Below, in pieces: positions 50,061-60,794 of a DNA stretch of 64,000 nucleotides. The position numbers were made by a program, and so were the translations under genes. Source of the stretch: Epiperipatus broadwayi. Taxonomy: Eukaryota > Onychophora > Udeonychophora > Euonychophora > Peripatidae. Under the pieces are notes generated by a model. The model worked only from the letters and a program-made list of their open reading frames with translations, ran no database searches and had not been told where the DNA came from. How positions within the stretch are numbered: position 1 is the first letter of the stretch; each line of letters begins with the position of its first letter. The DNA lies in assembly GCA_028023455.1 (NCBI GenBank), contig JAQFVV010006215.1:5257230-5321229 (forward strand), read 5' to 3'.

Positions 50061-50859
50061 TTTCCTTTTTTTTTTTTTTTTCACAGCTCTAGTAAATGAT
50101 TTATAGGTTGATTTGACAGTAGATCCTTTTTCTTCTTTTCTTGAAATTTTCATGAATGAAATTTATATGGTTAACAATTTCATTTAATATAATATCAGAG
50201 TAATATTAAATTTCTATTAAAGATTATGCATACCATTGTCAGATTATTGAAACAAGGGCATTTCAAGGGTATTTCATGTGAAGCTGGTTCTCCATCCAAG
50301 AAAGAAATCTTAGGCAGACTAATGTGCCATTATATTTCAAATTTCTAAACAAGTTTTTTTTTTTAATTTGCTAAGAAATTTTCTGGATACTGCAATTGAG
50401 GAACACACCCCAATTAACAAAACTATGGTTAATCCTATTTAAACTAGTGTTTTGAAAGCAATGTTAATTTTAAAAATATACATCTATTATAGCAGCTACA
50501 TGTGTTCCAGGTATTAATCCATTTTTGTAATATATTTTTCTGTTATATTAACTATATATGATTTTAAAATTAATGAAGTTATCTTGTATAAAAAGATTTC
50601 TTTTTTTTTTTCCTTTCTAAAAAAAAATATTTCCATAAACTAAAAAAATTAATTTTAATTTACTTTAGAAAATTTATATTTTTTTTTTAACATGTCTAAG
50701 TAACTGATGAATATTATTTATACACACATATATACCTGGTCCTTTGTATTCTCCATTTGTTAATGTTATAAATTATTTGTTGCTTAAACATGTGCTGTCT
50801 ATATTTTATTTAAATGACTTTATTCTCCCCTTGCCTATTTGGCACTTGAAAAATTAATA
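50061..50859. other. A+T-rich DNA, no gene seen
   Basis: No feature recognised beyond homopolymers. Confidence 0.45.
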
Positions 50860-50867
50860 TACTATAC

Positions 50868-51234
50868 CAGGGGTCCCCAACCCTATGCCCGCGGGCACTA
50901 TGGTGCCCGCAGACCATTTTACGTGTGCCCGCCGCTATCCGAACACGATAAAAAATTATTTATCTGATACAAATAAATTTAATTTTTAAAATTTCTTATA
51001 AATTATTGTATTATATTGTAATCAAATTGTAGAACATACGATACTTTTATAGCGTAAAAATATAAATGTTAATTACATGTTAAAATTTTATTTTTGAAAT
51101 AAATATTTTTTGTACATTATGTGTATTATTAATAATATCCAATTATAAATTTACATTGAAAAAATAAATGGTGCCCGCCACCTGGCCAGTATTATAGAAT
51201 GTGCTCTCAAGTGCAAAAAGGTTGGGGACCCCTG
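50868..51234. mobile_element. hAT-superfamily MITE, 367 bp
   Basis: Perfect 15 bp terminal inverted repeats (CAGGGGTCCCCAACC at 50868-50882 and its complement at 51220-51234) are flanked by an exact 8 bp target duplication, TACTATAC (50860-50867 and 51235-51242), the hallmark of hAT transposons. The subterminal motif GTGCCCGC occurs at 50903, 50925 and 51171 and inverted at 50891, with an 8 bp hairpin GCGGGCAC/GTGCCCGC at 50891-50910. Such repeats are typical transposase binding sites. There is no transposase gene, so it is non-autonomous. The ends match the CAGGGGTCCCCAA-type ends of Charlie-like families known across many animals. Confidence 0.95.
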
Positions 51235-51449
51235 TACTATACTATAATAAACCTTTTTCCCCCTTTGATTCTCAGAAATAATTAATGATTATTTCATACT
51301 CCCACTAATCCAGTAATATATTTATATGAATAGTATTTTTTTATAATTAGATAATTAATCCCTATAACAATTTTTTTACATTTGATTTTTCATTAATATT
51401 CCTAAATAGTCAAATACTCATGAGATTTCTATGGTCTCTCTTAATTTTC

Positions 51450-53270
51450 AGATTGATTTTGTCCAAACATTCTGCTCCTTGGTGGAAAGATCATCTTCTT
51501 TGCCTATTTATATTTGTCCACCAGTTACCTCTACAATCTGGAAGTCTGCATAATCTATGACTATGAACTCTCTTATTATAGAAGGAAGCTTGCATGGTGA
51601 ATGTTTATAACCATAGTTAATTATTTCTTCAAACTCTTTAGATAAGCTTACAAATAGTTGTCAATAGTTCTGCTATCTCTTCAATGATACTTTTATTACC
51701 AATTATTATCTGCTGAGCTGTGTTCTGCCCTTCTGACAAGAGAAAAGCTGCAAGAGATCTTCACTTTGAAGCCTGGCATTAGAAAAATTGGGTGTTTCTC
51801 CTGGAATCATTAGATATATTTCTAAAGATATTCTATGCAAATATTATGCTGCCATTCTTCACTCCAAAACTGCGCACAATTTCCTGATAGTAATCCCCAA
51901 AAATTTGTATTTAATCCCCAAAGAATGTCAGTAATCTTTTTGCTATGTGATGTACATGATTGCATGCCAGTGCGAGCTTTTCCTTTTCATTCAATATACA
52001 AAAATTGAACAGTTCTTTTAGGTTTTCCAAATTCAATAATGGGATTTCTCCCACATCATCTTTAAAAGTTTGTATTTAAATATACTTTTATTATTTGGCA
52101 TGTTTGACAAATGGTTATTCTTGAATATCAAACCTATGTGTTCCTCTTGTATCTACACTTCTCAATAAGTCATATGGCATATTGCCATCATAATTCCGCA
52201 TAACCCCTTGGTTACTTTCACTCTTTCTAGAATGACTGTGTTTTGTCTCCATATTTTTTATTTTACTATTTCCTCAATTGTCTTATCTTGTGATGGTAAC
52301 ATTTCTACCCATTACCTATTTATTCTGATAGTGATACTCCTTCCCAAATATTTTTTTTTAAATTCTTCTTGAACCTATACTATTTTTGCATTTGATTGTT
52401 TCTTCTTTTCTGTCAACTCTGTCATGGTACTAATCTGTACTTTACTAATCTTTTCAATTACTACTTCCATTTGATCATCAAGATGTTTCTTTAACCCTAC
52501 TTCATTGAATTCTACATGTTCTTTCTATAATCCAATCTTATTTTCTAACATTTCTAGAGCTGTTATTAACGTTGCATGCATGCTTCTACTCAAAGTCCTC
52601 TTTGACTTGTAACTTATCCCATATTGTTTATCAATGCTTCCACAGCCTGTATTTCTTTTTTCAATTCTGTCTGTACCTTTTCCCTAGGCTCTTTTCTAAA
52701 ACATTCTCAATTTCTATAATGTTATTCTTTATCTCTTCTATTTTATTCTTCATTTTATCTTCCATTCACTTTTAAGACTCTTCCGTTCTCTCTTGTTCTT
52801 GCAATTTTATTCTCCATTTTCTTTTGATTCTCTTCAATTTTATTCTATTTTCCATTCGAGGTAAAATCAACTGCAGAGTAGCTGCCTATTCTCCTTTCTT
52901 TTCTTGATTAGCTCTGACATCATCCTCAGGAACTTATTTCTCTTATTGTTTTGTTCAGTTTTTTTGAATATCACTTTGGACTATTTTCTTTTTCAAATAA
53001 TTTTCACATTCCAGACTTATGTTCTCTTGTTCTATGCTATCAGATTCAGATCCCCTGTTCTCTTTTTCTTATATGCATTTCATCCCTGTGTGTATTTAAT
53101 AATACTCTATAAAACAAGATTCCTCCTTAGATTAATTCCCAAACTTCACAGAATATTTGTTATGCTCTTCTTTTCCATATCTGATCCATTTCAATACATC
53201 CATCTCTCTCTACTGTTACATTAATGTATTCTTCTTTATATTTTACACTTTCTTTCATGTGCTATGCTCG
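51450..53270 (-). pseudogene. Decayed gag-like gene of an LTR retroelement
   Basis: On the minus strand, 52340-53270 reads as Lys/Glu-rich coiled-coil-like sequence in broken frames. Then about 51970-52070 reads FKDDVGEIPLLNLENLKEL, a cysteine and an ALACNHVH block, and about 51520-51560 reads LPD...NWWTNI. This order resembles the gag of BEL/Pao elements (coiled coil, then a capsid-like domain of the DUF1759 type). Many stops are present, and no protease, reverse transcriptase or LTR was recognised nearby. Family assignment is from visual similarity and is uncertain. Plus-strand frames at 52572-53441 are shadows. Confidence 0.35.
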
Positions 53271-53434
53271 AGTGATTACTCCATTTGTGCTAATTTAATT
53301 GTAATCAGAATACAAAATTTTAAAATGAACATCTATATCTTAAGGATTAGTATCGTCCCTATTATTATTTTGAGTTTCCAGAGTAACTGTGCTATTTTCA
53401 GGATTGCTAGATTGAATCAAAGTAAAAAAGTGTT

Positions 53435-53996
53435 TTTCTGAAGAAATGATAATGGTATTCTAATTGTATTTTTATATTGGACTATTTCCATCATCTAACA
53501 TGTGTATTGAATGTCTTTAGAAAAATTCAACTTTATTTAAATATTCCAAATACATTCAACTGTTAGTAATAGCACTTCAAACAGGTTAGTATATGCACAA
53601 TGTTTTGAGAGAGATTATTCTCCCCTCTTCTTCAGGTGTTGCTGGTCTGACCAGTGACAGTACTAGCATGGGATTCGAACCTGGGTCCTTAGATTCTTGA
53701 TTACTGAATTTTAAAGTAGCTCAGTTGGTTAGAGCATTACCCTTAAAATTCAATAATCAAGAATCTAAGAACCCAGGTTAGAATCCCATGCTAGTACTGT
53801 CACTGGTCAGACCAGCAACACCTGAAGAAGAGGGGAGAATAATACCTCTAGAAACATTATGCATATACTAACCTGTTTGATGTGCTATTACTAACAGTTG
53901 AATGTATTTGGAATATTTAAATAAAGTTAAATTTTTCTAAAGACATTCAATACACATATTAGATGATGAAAATAGACCAATATAAAAATACAAAAA
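53435..53996. mobile_element. Inverted dimer of a tRNA-derived SINE
   Basis: Arms 53460-53715 and 53743-53996 are inverted copies of about 255 bp with few differences. The 27 bp centre holds an A box, TAGCTCAGTTGG (53717-53728). The right arm carries the B box GGTTAGAATCC (53776-53786) and the left arm its perfect inverse (GGTTCGAATCC on the minus strand, 53671-53681). The plus strand thus has a complete tRNA-like head with an anticodon-loop-like CTTAAAA and a long variable region, suggesting a Leu tRNA origin. The tail with TTTAAATAAAGTT is shared with 5883-6119. One unit lacks its A box. Confidence 0.85.
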
Positions 53997-54669
53997 GTAA
54001 ATAAATCATTCTCAGAATTAATATAGTCAGATATATTGGCAGTGCCAAATATTTATTATATCATATCTCTCAGGGGGTGTTTTATTTTCAAGATTGGATC
54101 TCATTTTAGTAGCATCAAAAATTTAAAAAAATATCTTTCCTATGTAATAATCAGTCTATAAAGTGACTATAGTTATATGAACCTCCCACCAGGTGATGCT
54201 TGGATTATTACAATAAATCTGATGTAATCAAACATATTGTATTCAAGACTATTTATATATGTACTCAAGGCTATTTACATATCATATCTATACAACAATA
54301 TGAAATGAATCTTGGAGATATCCTAATCCGGGTCCTTCACAACACTTTTCATCATTAAGAATATATTTTAATGCAACTTAGGTCAGGAATAAACCAAACC
54401 TCCTTTTATACCTTACCACAAACAAACCTTCTCAAATACTCCAATACATAGAGACAACCTCAAATTCTAATAATAAACAATGGTAATATTTTTATCATAC
54501 AATAAAGAATATATGCTTCAACAACTACAAAGTTTAAAAAGCAGTTTAATTATCTCATATTCAAAATAACAAATGAAAAATGATTGCTACCAAATATTAA
54601 TTCTGAAGACAGATTATAATAATTTTATATTTAACATTTTGAAGAATTTCATTATTAAGGATGAATCTA

Positions 54670-54949
54670 TTTTATATAATATATAAGGGTGTTTCTTGCT
54701 AGTTCCTTAATCCTCTATGATATCATTACTGAATGTTTTACATGGACATAAATATGCACAATATCACATGAAACAGTAATCAATCTCTAGATAGGAACAA
54801 ATATGCGCATTTTATATAATATATAAGGGTGTTTCTTGCTAGTTCCTTAATCCTCTATGATATCATTACTGAATGTTTTACATGGACATAAATATGCACA
54901 ATATCACATGAAACAGTAATCAATCTCTAGATAGGAACAAATATGCGCA
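54670..54949. repeat. Exact 140 bp tandem duplication
   Basis: 54670-54809 and 54810-54949 appear identical over 140 bp. Each unit starts TTTTATATAATATATAAGGG and ends in AAATATGCGCA. It lies inside copy 2 of the dispersed repeat; copy 1 has one unit. It is very recent or an assembly artefact. Confidence 0.95.
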
Positions 54950-55242
54950 GAATTGTGAACCATGAACAAAAGTATGTACGTCAATGTATTATGTTTAACT
55001 AATAACAATAATAATATCATTTACTGTCTAGCAAAAATTAAATTGGTTTTCTATAAGGAGATAAAAATATTATGTGTGTGAAAAAATATACCTGCATCAA
55101 TTCTTAATATTTAAATAATATGAACAGATGGATAAGATTCAGACTCTTATCATCGCATACACAACAATAGTATTTAATAATTCAATTTATCATCCAAGTG
55201 CATACATAAATATTTAAGCCCACAAAATAATCACTAGCACAA

Positions 55243-57242
55243 TAATATAACGGTAAATAAATAATCCAGTACAATAATAAACTTCAACAGTCAAGTTTGA
55301 ATCCATGCTAGATTTGTATTAAATGAAAGATGGGTTACATATATTGTAAATCTTCCAGACGTGTACATAAAATATTGTCCATAACAATAAGTTGGTTAAT
55401 AAAATTCCAATAATAATATAAAGTTTTCATAATAATACTCACCAATGTGATGATGATAACTGGGATTTATAATCACAAGTACTCCTAAAAATATTTTATT
55501 TGTTTTAGATTTCAATCAAAAAAGAAACCCCAGGTGCTAAATCTCATCAGAGAGTTTACTGAGAATACTAATGAAATAATGATCATCATCATTGCCAATT
55601 ATTACTGTAATATTCCAGCATATCCCCAGTGGTTTGCATGCTATCTCAGAGTTGTGAATGATTCATAACTAGCGTATGTGTTGACATTATAATGTTTTAA
55701 TGGAGTTAATAAACAAACAAATGGATTGATAAAACAATTATTTAACAATTTATTAACAAAACAAAAAACATCTTAAGATCATTCCATCTATATATTAAAA
55801 TGCAAATATAAAATGAAACATAGCACAATTAATATCTTTTCAGTTCAACTGACGATATAAAATATAACATAATATAACGATTAATATATTTTCAGTTTTT
55901 AAGTCTAAGACCTTTTTAATACAATAATGTGAATATTTTACCAGCCAAAATATCTAAAATCCTTAAAAATAGGTTTTAATATGCCATTTTTCTTTTCTTT
56001 TTTTTTTTTTTTTTGTAATTATGGTCATCTTCATAAATTCACTTTATAGGTATATTTCTTCTTTCCACATAATAGAGACTTGAATTGTAGTTACAGAAGC
56101 ATCATGACATATAGCATGTAGAATATCACTAGGTCTGCAGCAATTTAGTGGCACAGTACATTTTCTTCCTTTTCCTTTTACTGGCATCTTAGAGGCTATT
56201 GCAATCTAGTTCCACAGACTTTGACATTATCTATTGGATTGGACTTAAGAGTTTTCTGACTGACATACTACTTGTTAGTTAGCCTTATATGGTAAATAAG
56301 CCACTATTGGAGAAAAACATTATCATCACTTTTGCTATAGGCATTGCAATTTTAATTAGCTGGAAAATATTTTCATCCAAACTGCATATTTCAATGCATA
56401 CAGCTTGCAATCTGGAATCAAAATAGCATTCAACTGGAAATCAGCAATGGAATACACTCCACATTAAAAATGAATGATTATATTCAGTGAATTTTGAATG
56501 AACCCTTTTTATATCTGTTATATTTTTACCCTCTGTCTACATCATTTGCCATCAATCAAACCATAATGTAGATCATTTGCATATGTTTTTGTCACTTTAT
56601 CAGAACTTGCACTGTAATGTAGACCATTATACAATCTCAGACTCCCGAATAAAATATTCCATTGTTCTCTTCAACAACATGTGGGAAGAAAACAAAACTT
56701 ACGCATAATATTGCAATATTTTATAATGAAAGTAGAAAGAAATAGCTTTTTTCTTTTCTTTGTCTACCCTCATTCCAATGCAGGAAAATATAAAATTCTT
56801 TGCCGACTTTTCGTCTTTTATTTCTAATTTCACATATATTATTGATTCATGAATTTGGATCCTAGATTTGAATTTTAAAATTGATTTCCAATCAACAGCA
56901 TTTTTTTTCTCTTCCTTTACAGTCTATTTATTATATTTCTACTTGCATATTATAGAGTAAGTGATCGATAACATTCTGCATAAACTGCCACAATATTTAA
57001 TGTGATTAAAATGTATATTAATCATTTTTCTTTTAGTCATGTGGCAATTTCTTTATTTGATGGTGTGTACTCACACACACATTGTTGTTCAAATCTTTAT
57101 CAATTAATTAATTCATTGTCTTTCCCAGTATACTGTATATATGTAGTAACATTGTCAAAGGTATAAATCAGTTTTATTTTACTTTTTTATGTAGTTTATT
57201 CCAATGGAACATAATAAAGTAGTTTGTATGTCTTTTTTTTTT
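55243..57242. other. 2.0 kb insertion in the dispersed repeat
   Basis: The repeat stops after the AATAATCACTAGCACAAT segment (55242) and resumes with the ATACAAAATATA segment near 57243. The inserted DNA has no long frame; the minus strand shows short protein-like pieces between 56000 and 56560 that I could not assign. No terminal repeats were recognised. Confidence 0.45.
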
Positions 57243-57829
57243 ATATACAAAATATATATACATATATAGTGAACAAATCATCTTGTCAAGCTTCCTCTAT
57301 AATGTAATGTATGAAATATTAATAAAATAAAAGTTGCCATGTGTATTATTAATTTCAATTATGAACAGGAAAATAACATCAGCATATATATATATATACT
57401 CATGACATACTATTAAATAATGTACTTGCTAACAGAATTCTTATTTTACTTTTAACAACTTAATATATTCATATCTGACATTCACACTGACTACCTACGA
57501 AAATAATATTATATAAGCAAATACTTCCGTTTAAACATCTATATAAATCACCGACACATAAATTCTCACATTCAAATTACTTAATTATTGTTTTTTTTTT
57601 TTATGTATATTTATCAACTTAGGTCAGTTCTGCTGTTGAATGATCTTTAATTCTTCCTTACCCACTTTCATATCTTCATACTATACTTTAGATTTTATGG
57701 GTCAAACTGCTAACTCTTTACGAATATAACTATTATATAATTTATTATTATCATTTTTTATACCCTATTTAATGCTAATATGTAAATGTTGTTACAGATA
57801 TCCTATATACCTGTAAATCATCATCATCA

Positions 57830-60658
57830 TCAACCATTATCAATCCACTGCAGGATGAAGGTCTCTCCAAGTTTAATCCATCTTCTCCAATCTTTAGCTT
57901 CTCTTCTCCACAACACCCCTGCACATTTTCTTATTTCATCCATCCATCTCACATGTGGTCTCTTTCTGGGTCTTTTACAATCTCTTGGAATCCAGTTTAA
58001 AATTTCAATTGTCCATCTATTATCATCTCTTCTAGCAATATGTCCAGCCCAACTCCATTTCAATCTTTTAATTTTTTCAATAAGATCAGTAACACCTGTT
58101 TGTTGTCTTACCCATACATTGCGTTTTCGATCTCTTCTTGTTGCTCCCAACATACATCTCTCCATACTCCTTTGAGTGGTCTGAAGTCTCTGTATTGCTC
58201 TTCTATTAAGTGTCCAAGTCTCAGATCCATAAGTAAGAACTGGTAAAACACATTTGTTAAAAACCATCCTTTTCAAACACATAGGCATATTTCCTTTTAG
58301 TATCAAGTTATTTCTACCAAAAGCACTCCAACCAAGTTTAATTCTATGATTAATTTCATCCATTATGTTTCCATCTGTATTAATAATCTGACCAAGGTAT
58401 TTGTAACTGTTAACTTCTTCTAATTCTTTATAATCAATCCTTATTTTCATATTTTGAGCAAATCGATTAAACATTACTTTAGTCTTTTTAACATTTATCT
58501 TTAGTCCTACTTTTCTACTTTCATCTGCTAACTCCTGCAACATTTCCTGCAGCTCTGAAGCATTATTTACAAAAACAACTACATCATCTGCGAAATCTAA
58601 ATGACTTAAATACTCTCCATTTACTTTCACTCCTTTAGTTTCCCATTTTAATCCACAAAATACTTCTTGCAGCACTGCTGTAAAGAGTTTTGGAGATATG
58701 GAGTCACCTTGTCTTACACCTTTCTCAATGTTGATTTTTCCAGTATCATTATGTAATCTAATTGTTGCTGTTGCATTTTTATAAATATTCTTTAAAATAT
58801 GACAATATCCTGGATCTATACCTTGATGATCCAATGCTTTGATCACTAAAGAAACATGTATAGAATCGAATGCCTTTTCATAATCTACAAATCCAAAACA
58901 TAATGACAACTCATATTTGTTTGTCCTTTCTATGACTTCTCTCAATACCTGGATATGATCTATTGTACTAAAACCACTCTTAAATCCAGCTTGTTCTCTT
59001 GGTTGGTGGAAATCCAAAGTTCTCTGTAGACGAGTTGTAATTATCTTGGTAAAAATTTTATATAAAACTGATAAAAGGCTGATAGGTCTGTAATTTCTAA
59101 TATCTTCTTTATCACCTTTTTTAAATATTAATATTATTACTGCATTCTTCCAATCTTCCGGTACATCTTTATCATTTAGACATTTGGTATATAACTTTGC
59201 TAAAATTGTTTCTATTTCTTCACCTGCTTCTTTTAATATATCAATTATAATTCCATCATTTCCTGGAGCCTTTCCTTTCTTCATACACTTAATTGCATGT
59301 CTCACTTCTTCATTTAAAATTCTGGGCAATTCAGAATATGTAATAGATATAGGAGGTACTTGTTCTTTATTACTATATAATTCTTGATAAAAATCTTCTA
59401 CCAATTTCATGATGTCATCTCTCTTTTTAGTAATAATTCCATCTTTTTTTCTTATTGCAGATATAAATTTCCTACCAATACCAAAATGTTGTTTAACATT
59501 TTTGAGACTTTTATTTTCTTCTACAACTTTCCTTGCTATTTCACAGTTATACTTTCTTATATCATTTTCAACTCTTTTCCGTACCATTTTACAAAATTCG
59601 AGATATTCAATTCTTTTTAATACATCATTTTTGTATATCTTCATATTCCTTCTTTTCTTCATAAATTCTCTAGTCTCAGTAGAAATTTTATTAGTCAATT
59701 GCTGCTTTTTTCTACCAGCTATGTTTGTTGCAGTTTTTAAAAGTGTATCAGTTATTTTCATATTAATTTCATTCAAATCTGTATCATGTTCAAAATCTCC
59801 TAACACTTGAAACCTATTTGTAAGTTCTAATTTAAATTCATTAGAATGTTTCTGAAGATTAGGAATATCAACTGTAAATATTATTTTTCTTAATAATTTT
59901 TGTCTCTCTAGTTTTACATTAACACGTAACTTACACCTTACTAATCGATGATCACTTCCTGTGTTAAATTTATTAAGAACATTACAATCTTGAAATATGT
60001 ATTTTCTGTTAGTCAAAATATAATCCAATTCTGCTGTACCTTCATTTGGATGCTTCCATGTCCATTTCCTTTTAACATTTTTCTCAAAAAATGAATTCAT
60101 AATATAAAGTTTTTCTTTTTCTGCAAACTCCACAAGTCTATGTCCTCTCTCATTTCTATTACCATAACCAAAATTACCCACAGCAATTTCATCTTTCATT
60201 TGTCTACCAATTCTAGCATTAAAGTCTCCCATAACAATTTTAAAATGTTGTTTACTCTGATCAAAAGCCTTTTGTACATCCATATAAAAATCTTCTACTA
60301 CTTCATCACTATGAGAACTTGTTGGGGCATAAACCTGAATTACCTGCATTTGGTATCTGCTATTAAGTTGTATAACTAATCTTGCCACTCTGTCCGATAC
60401 ACCATCAATCTCCACAATATTGTTCTTCCACTTTTTATTTATAATGAATCCTACTCCACTTGTATTTCCAATATGTGTGCCTTTATAATAGAGTATATGT
60501 CCACTTTTTAAATCAATTGTTTCTTCTCCTTTTCTTCTAACTTCACAAAGTCCAATAATGTCCCATTTAATATAAGACAGTTCTTCTAATTCTTGCAATC
60601 TTCCTTCACTTGAAAGTGATCTGCAGTTGTAAGTACCTAAATAAAAAGTCGTCATCAA
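57830..60658 (-). CDS. RTE endonuclease/reverse transcriptase, 942 aa, intact
   Basis: Encodes the single protein of a RTE-type LINE, which nicks target DNA and copies the element RNA at the nick. The N-terminal APE-type endonuclease (about residues 5-245) shows TYNCRS (N11), CEV (E39), YAP (110-112), GDFNARIG (D145, N147), LDYI (D212) and SDHR (D236, H237). A linker (about 250-440) is followed by reverse transcriptase (about 450-770). That domain has the IFKKGDKEDIRNYRPIS block (512-527), motif A FVDYEKAFDS (D592), motif B GVRQGDSISP (647-656), motif C FADD (D691, D692) and YLGQI (754-758). The C-terminal region (820-942) has the TQRSMER and RPRKRPHVRWMDEI blocks and ends in LQW. About 940-1000 residues is normal for RTE proteins, and no catalytic residue is missing. 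The ATG at 60658 is followed by a second ATG; either could be used. Confidence 0.95.
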   Translation of the reverse strand: MMTTFYLGTYNCRSLSSEGRLQELEELSYIKWDIIGLCEVRRKGEETIDLKSGHILYYKGTHIGNTSGVGFIINKKWKNNIVEIDGVSDRVARLVIQLNSRYQMQVIQVYAPTSSHSDEVVEDFYMDVQKAFDQSKQHFKIVMGDFNARIGRQMKDEIAVGNFGYGNRNERGHRLVEFAEKEKLYIMNSFFEKNVKRKWTWKHPNEGTAELDYILTNRKYIFQDCNVLNKFNTGSDHRLVRCKLRVNVKLERQKLLRKIIFTVDIPNLQKHSNEFKLELTNRFQVLGDFEHDTDLNEINMKITDTLLKTATNIAGRKKQQLTNKISTETREFMKKRRNMKIYKNDVLKRIEYLEFCKMVRKRVENDIRKYNCEIARKVVEENKSLKNVKQHFGIGRKFISAIRKKDGIITKKRDDIMKLVEDFYQELYSNKEQVPPISITYSELPRILNEEVRHAIKCMKKGKAPGNDGIIIDILKEAGEEIETILAKLYTKCLNDKDVPEDWKNAVIILIFKKGDKEDIRNYRPISLLSVLYKIFTKIITTRLQRTLDFHQPREQAGFKSGFSTIDHIQVLREVIERTNKYELSLCFGFVDYEKAFDSIHVSLVIKALDHQGIDPGYCHILKNIYKNATATIRLHNDTGKINIEKGVRQGDSISPKLFTAVLQEVFCGLKWETKGVKVNGEYLSHLDFADDVVVFVNNASELQEMLQELADESRKVGLKINVKKTKVMFNRFAQNMKIRIDYKELEEVNSYKYLGQIINTDGNIMDEINHRIKLGWSAFGRNNLILKGNMPMCLKRMVFNKCVLPVLTYGSETWTLNRRAIQRLQTTQRSMERCMLGATRRDRKRNVWVRQQTGVTDLIEKIKRLKWSWAGHIARRDDNRWTIEILNWIPRDCKRPRKRPHVRWMDEIRKCAGVLWRREAKDWRRWIKLGETFILQWIDNG

Positions 60659-60760
60659 ATGGCAGCCTGGGTCTGCAATCAGGGGATTCTTAGCACCCTC
60701 CGCCTTCGGCCACCAACCGCTGCCTTGGTTGGTGACTTTACAGCCTCCTGGGAATATAAA
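60659..60760 (-). promoter_or_regulatory. G+C-rich structured leader of the LINE
   Basis: About 95 bp before the start codon are strikingly G+C-rich for this genome. An 8 bp perfect hairpin, CACCAACC (60711-60718) with GGTTGGTG (60727-60734), has in its loop GCTGCC, complementary to GGCAGC at 60661-60666, so a pseudoknot is possible. A smaller GCC-GAA-GGC hairpin lies at 60702-60710. This segment probably holds the internal promoter and an RNA structure. Some RTE and R2 elements carry HDV-like ribozymes in this place; I could not fold one here with confidence. Confidence 0.5.
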
Positions 60761-60794
60761 TCATTAATTCATTATCCCAAATGATATACACCTG

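Larger units (their letters stand above)
54070..57700 (+). repeat. Long dispersed repeat, copy 2 (interrupted)
   Basis: Parallel to 47350-50060: TAATAATCAGTCTATAAAG (54150), ATGAAATGAATCTTGGAG (54300), TATAATATATAAGGG (54680 and 54820), AATATTTAAG (55210), then after an insertion ATACAAAATATA (57245), ACTACCTACGAAAATAA (57490) and TCAGTTCTGCTGTTGAATG (57625). It is interrupted by 55243-57242 and contains a 140 bp tandem duplication. The two copies define the uninterrupted repeat at about 1.5 kb. Confidence 0.7.
57815..60790 (-). mobile_element. Near-complete RTE-type LINE
   Basis: Contains the intact 942-residue frame (separate entry), a short 3' end with a GAT/ATG trinucleotide tail (ATGATGATGATGATTTACAG at about 57812-57831 on the minus strand) and a G+C-rich leader (60659 to about 60755). 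A possible target duplication is ATATACCTG (57805-57813) against ATATACACCTG (60784-60794), differing by two bases. Such a short trinucleotide 3' tail instead of poly-A is typical of RTE elements. It is the only copy in the window without frame damage, so it is the youngest and potentially mobile. Confidence 0.85.

Noticed and set aside
52572-53441. Plus-strand Phe- and Ser-rich frames at 52.6-53.4 kb resembling membrane proteins
   Set aside because: They are the complement of Lys/Glu-rich gag-like coding debris on the minus strand.
53818-53860. CTGAAGA followed by AGAGG...CCTCT and GAAAC in the SINE dimer, looking like a hammerhead core
   Set aside because: Stem II does not pair in register with the core, no U-H cleavage site with a stem III follows, and no stem I can be drawn. 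The inverted copy has CAAAAC instead of GAAAC.
57786-60379. Plus-strand reading frames across 57.8-60.4 kb (up to 133 codons)
   Set aside because: They are shadows of the intact minus-strand LINE protein.
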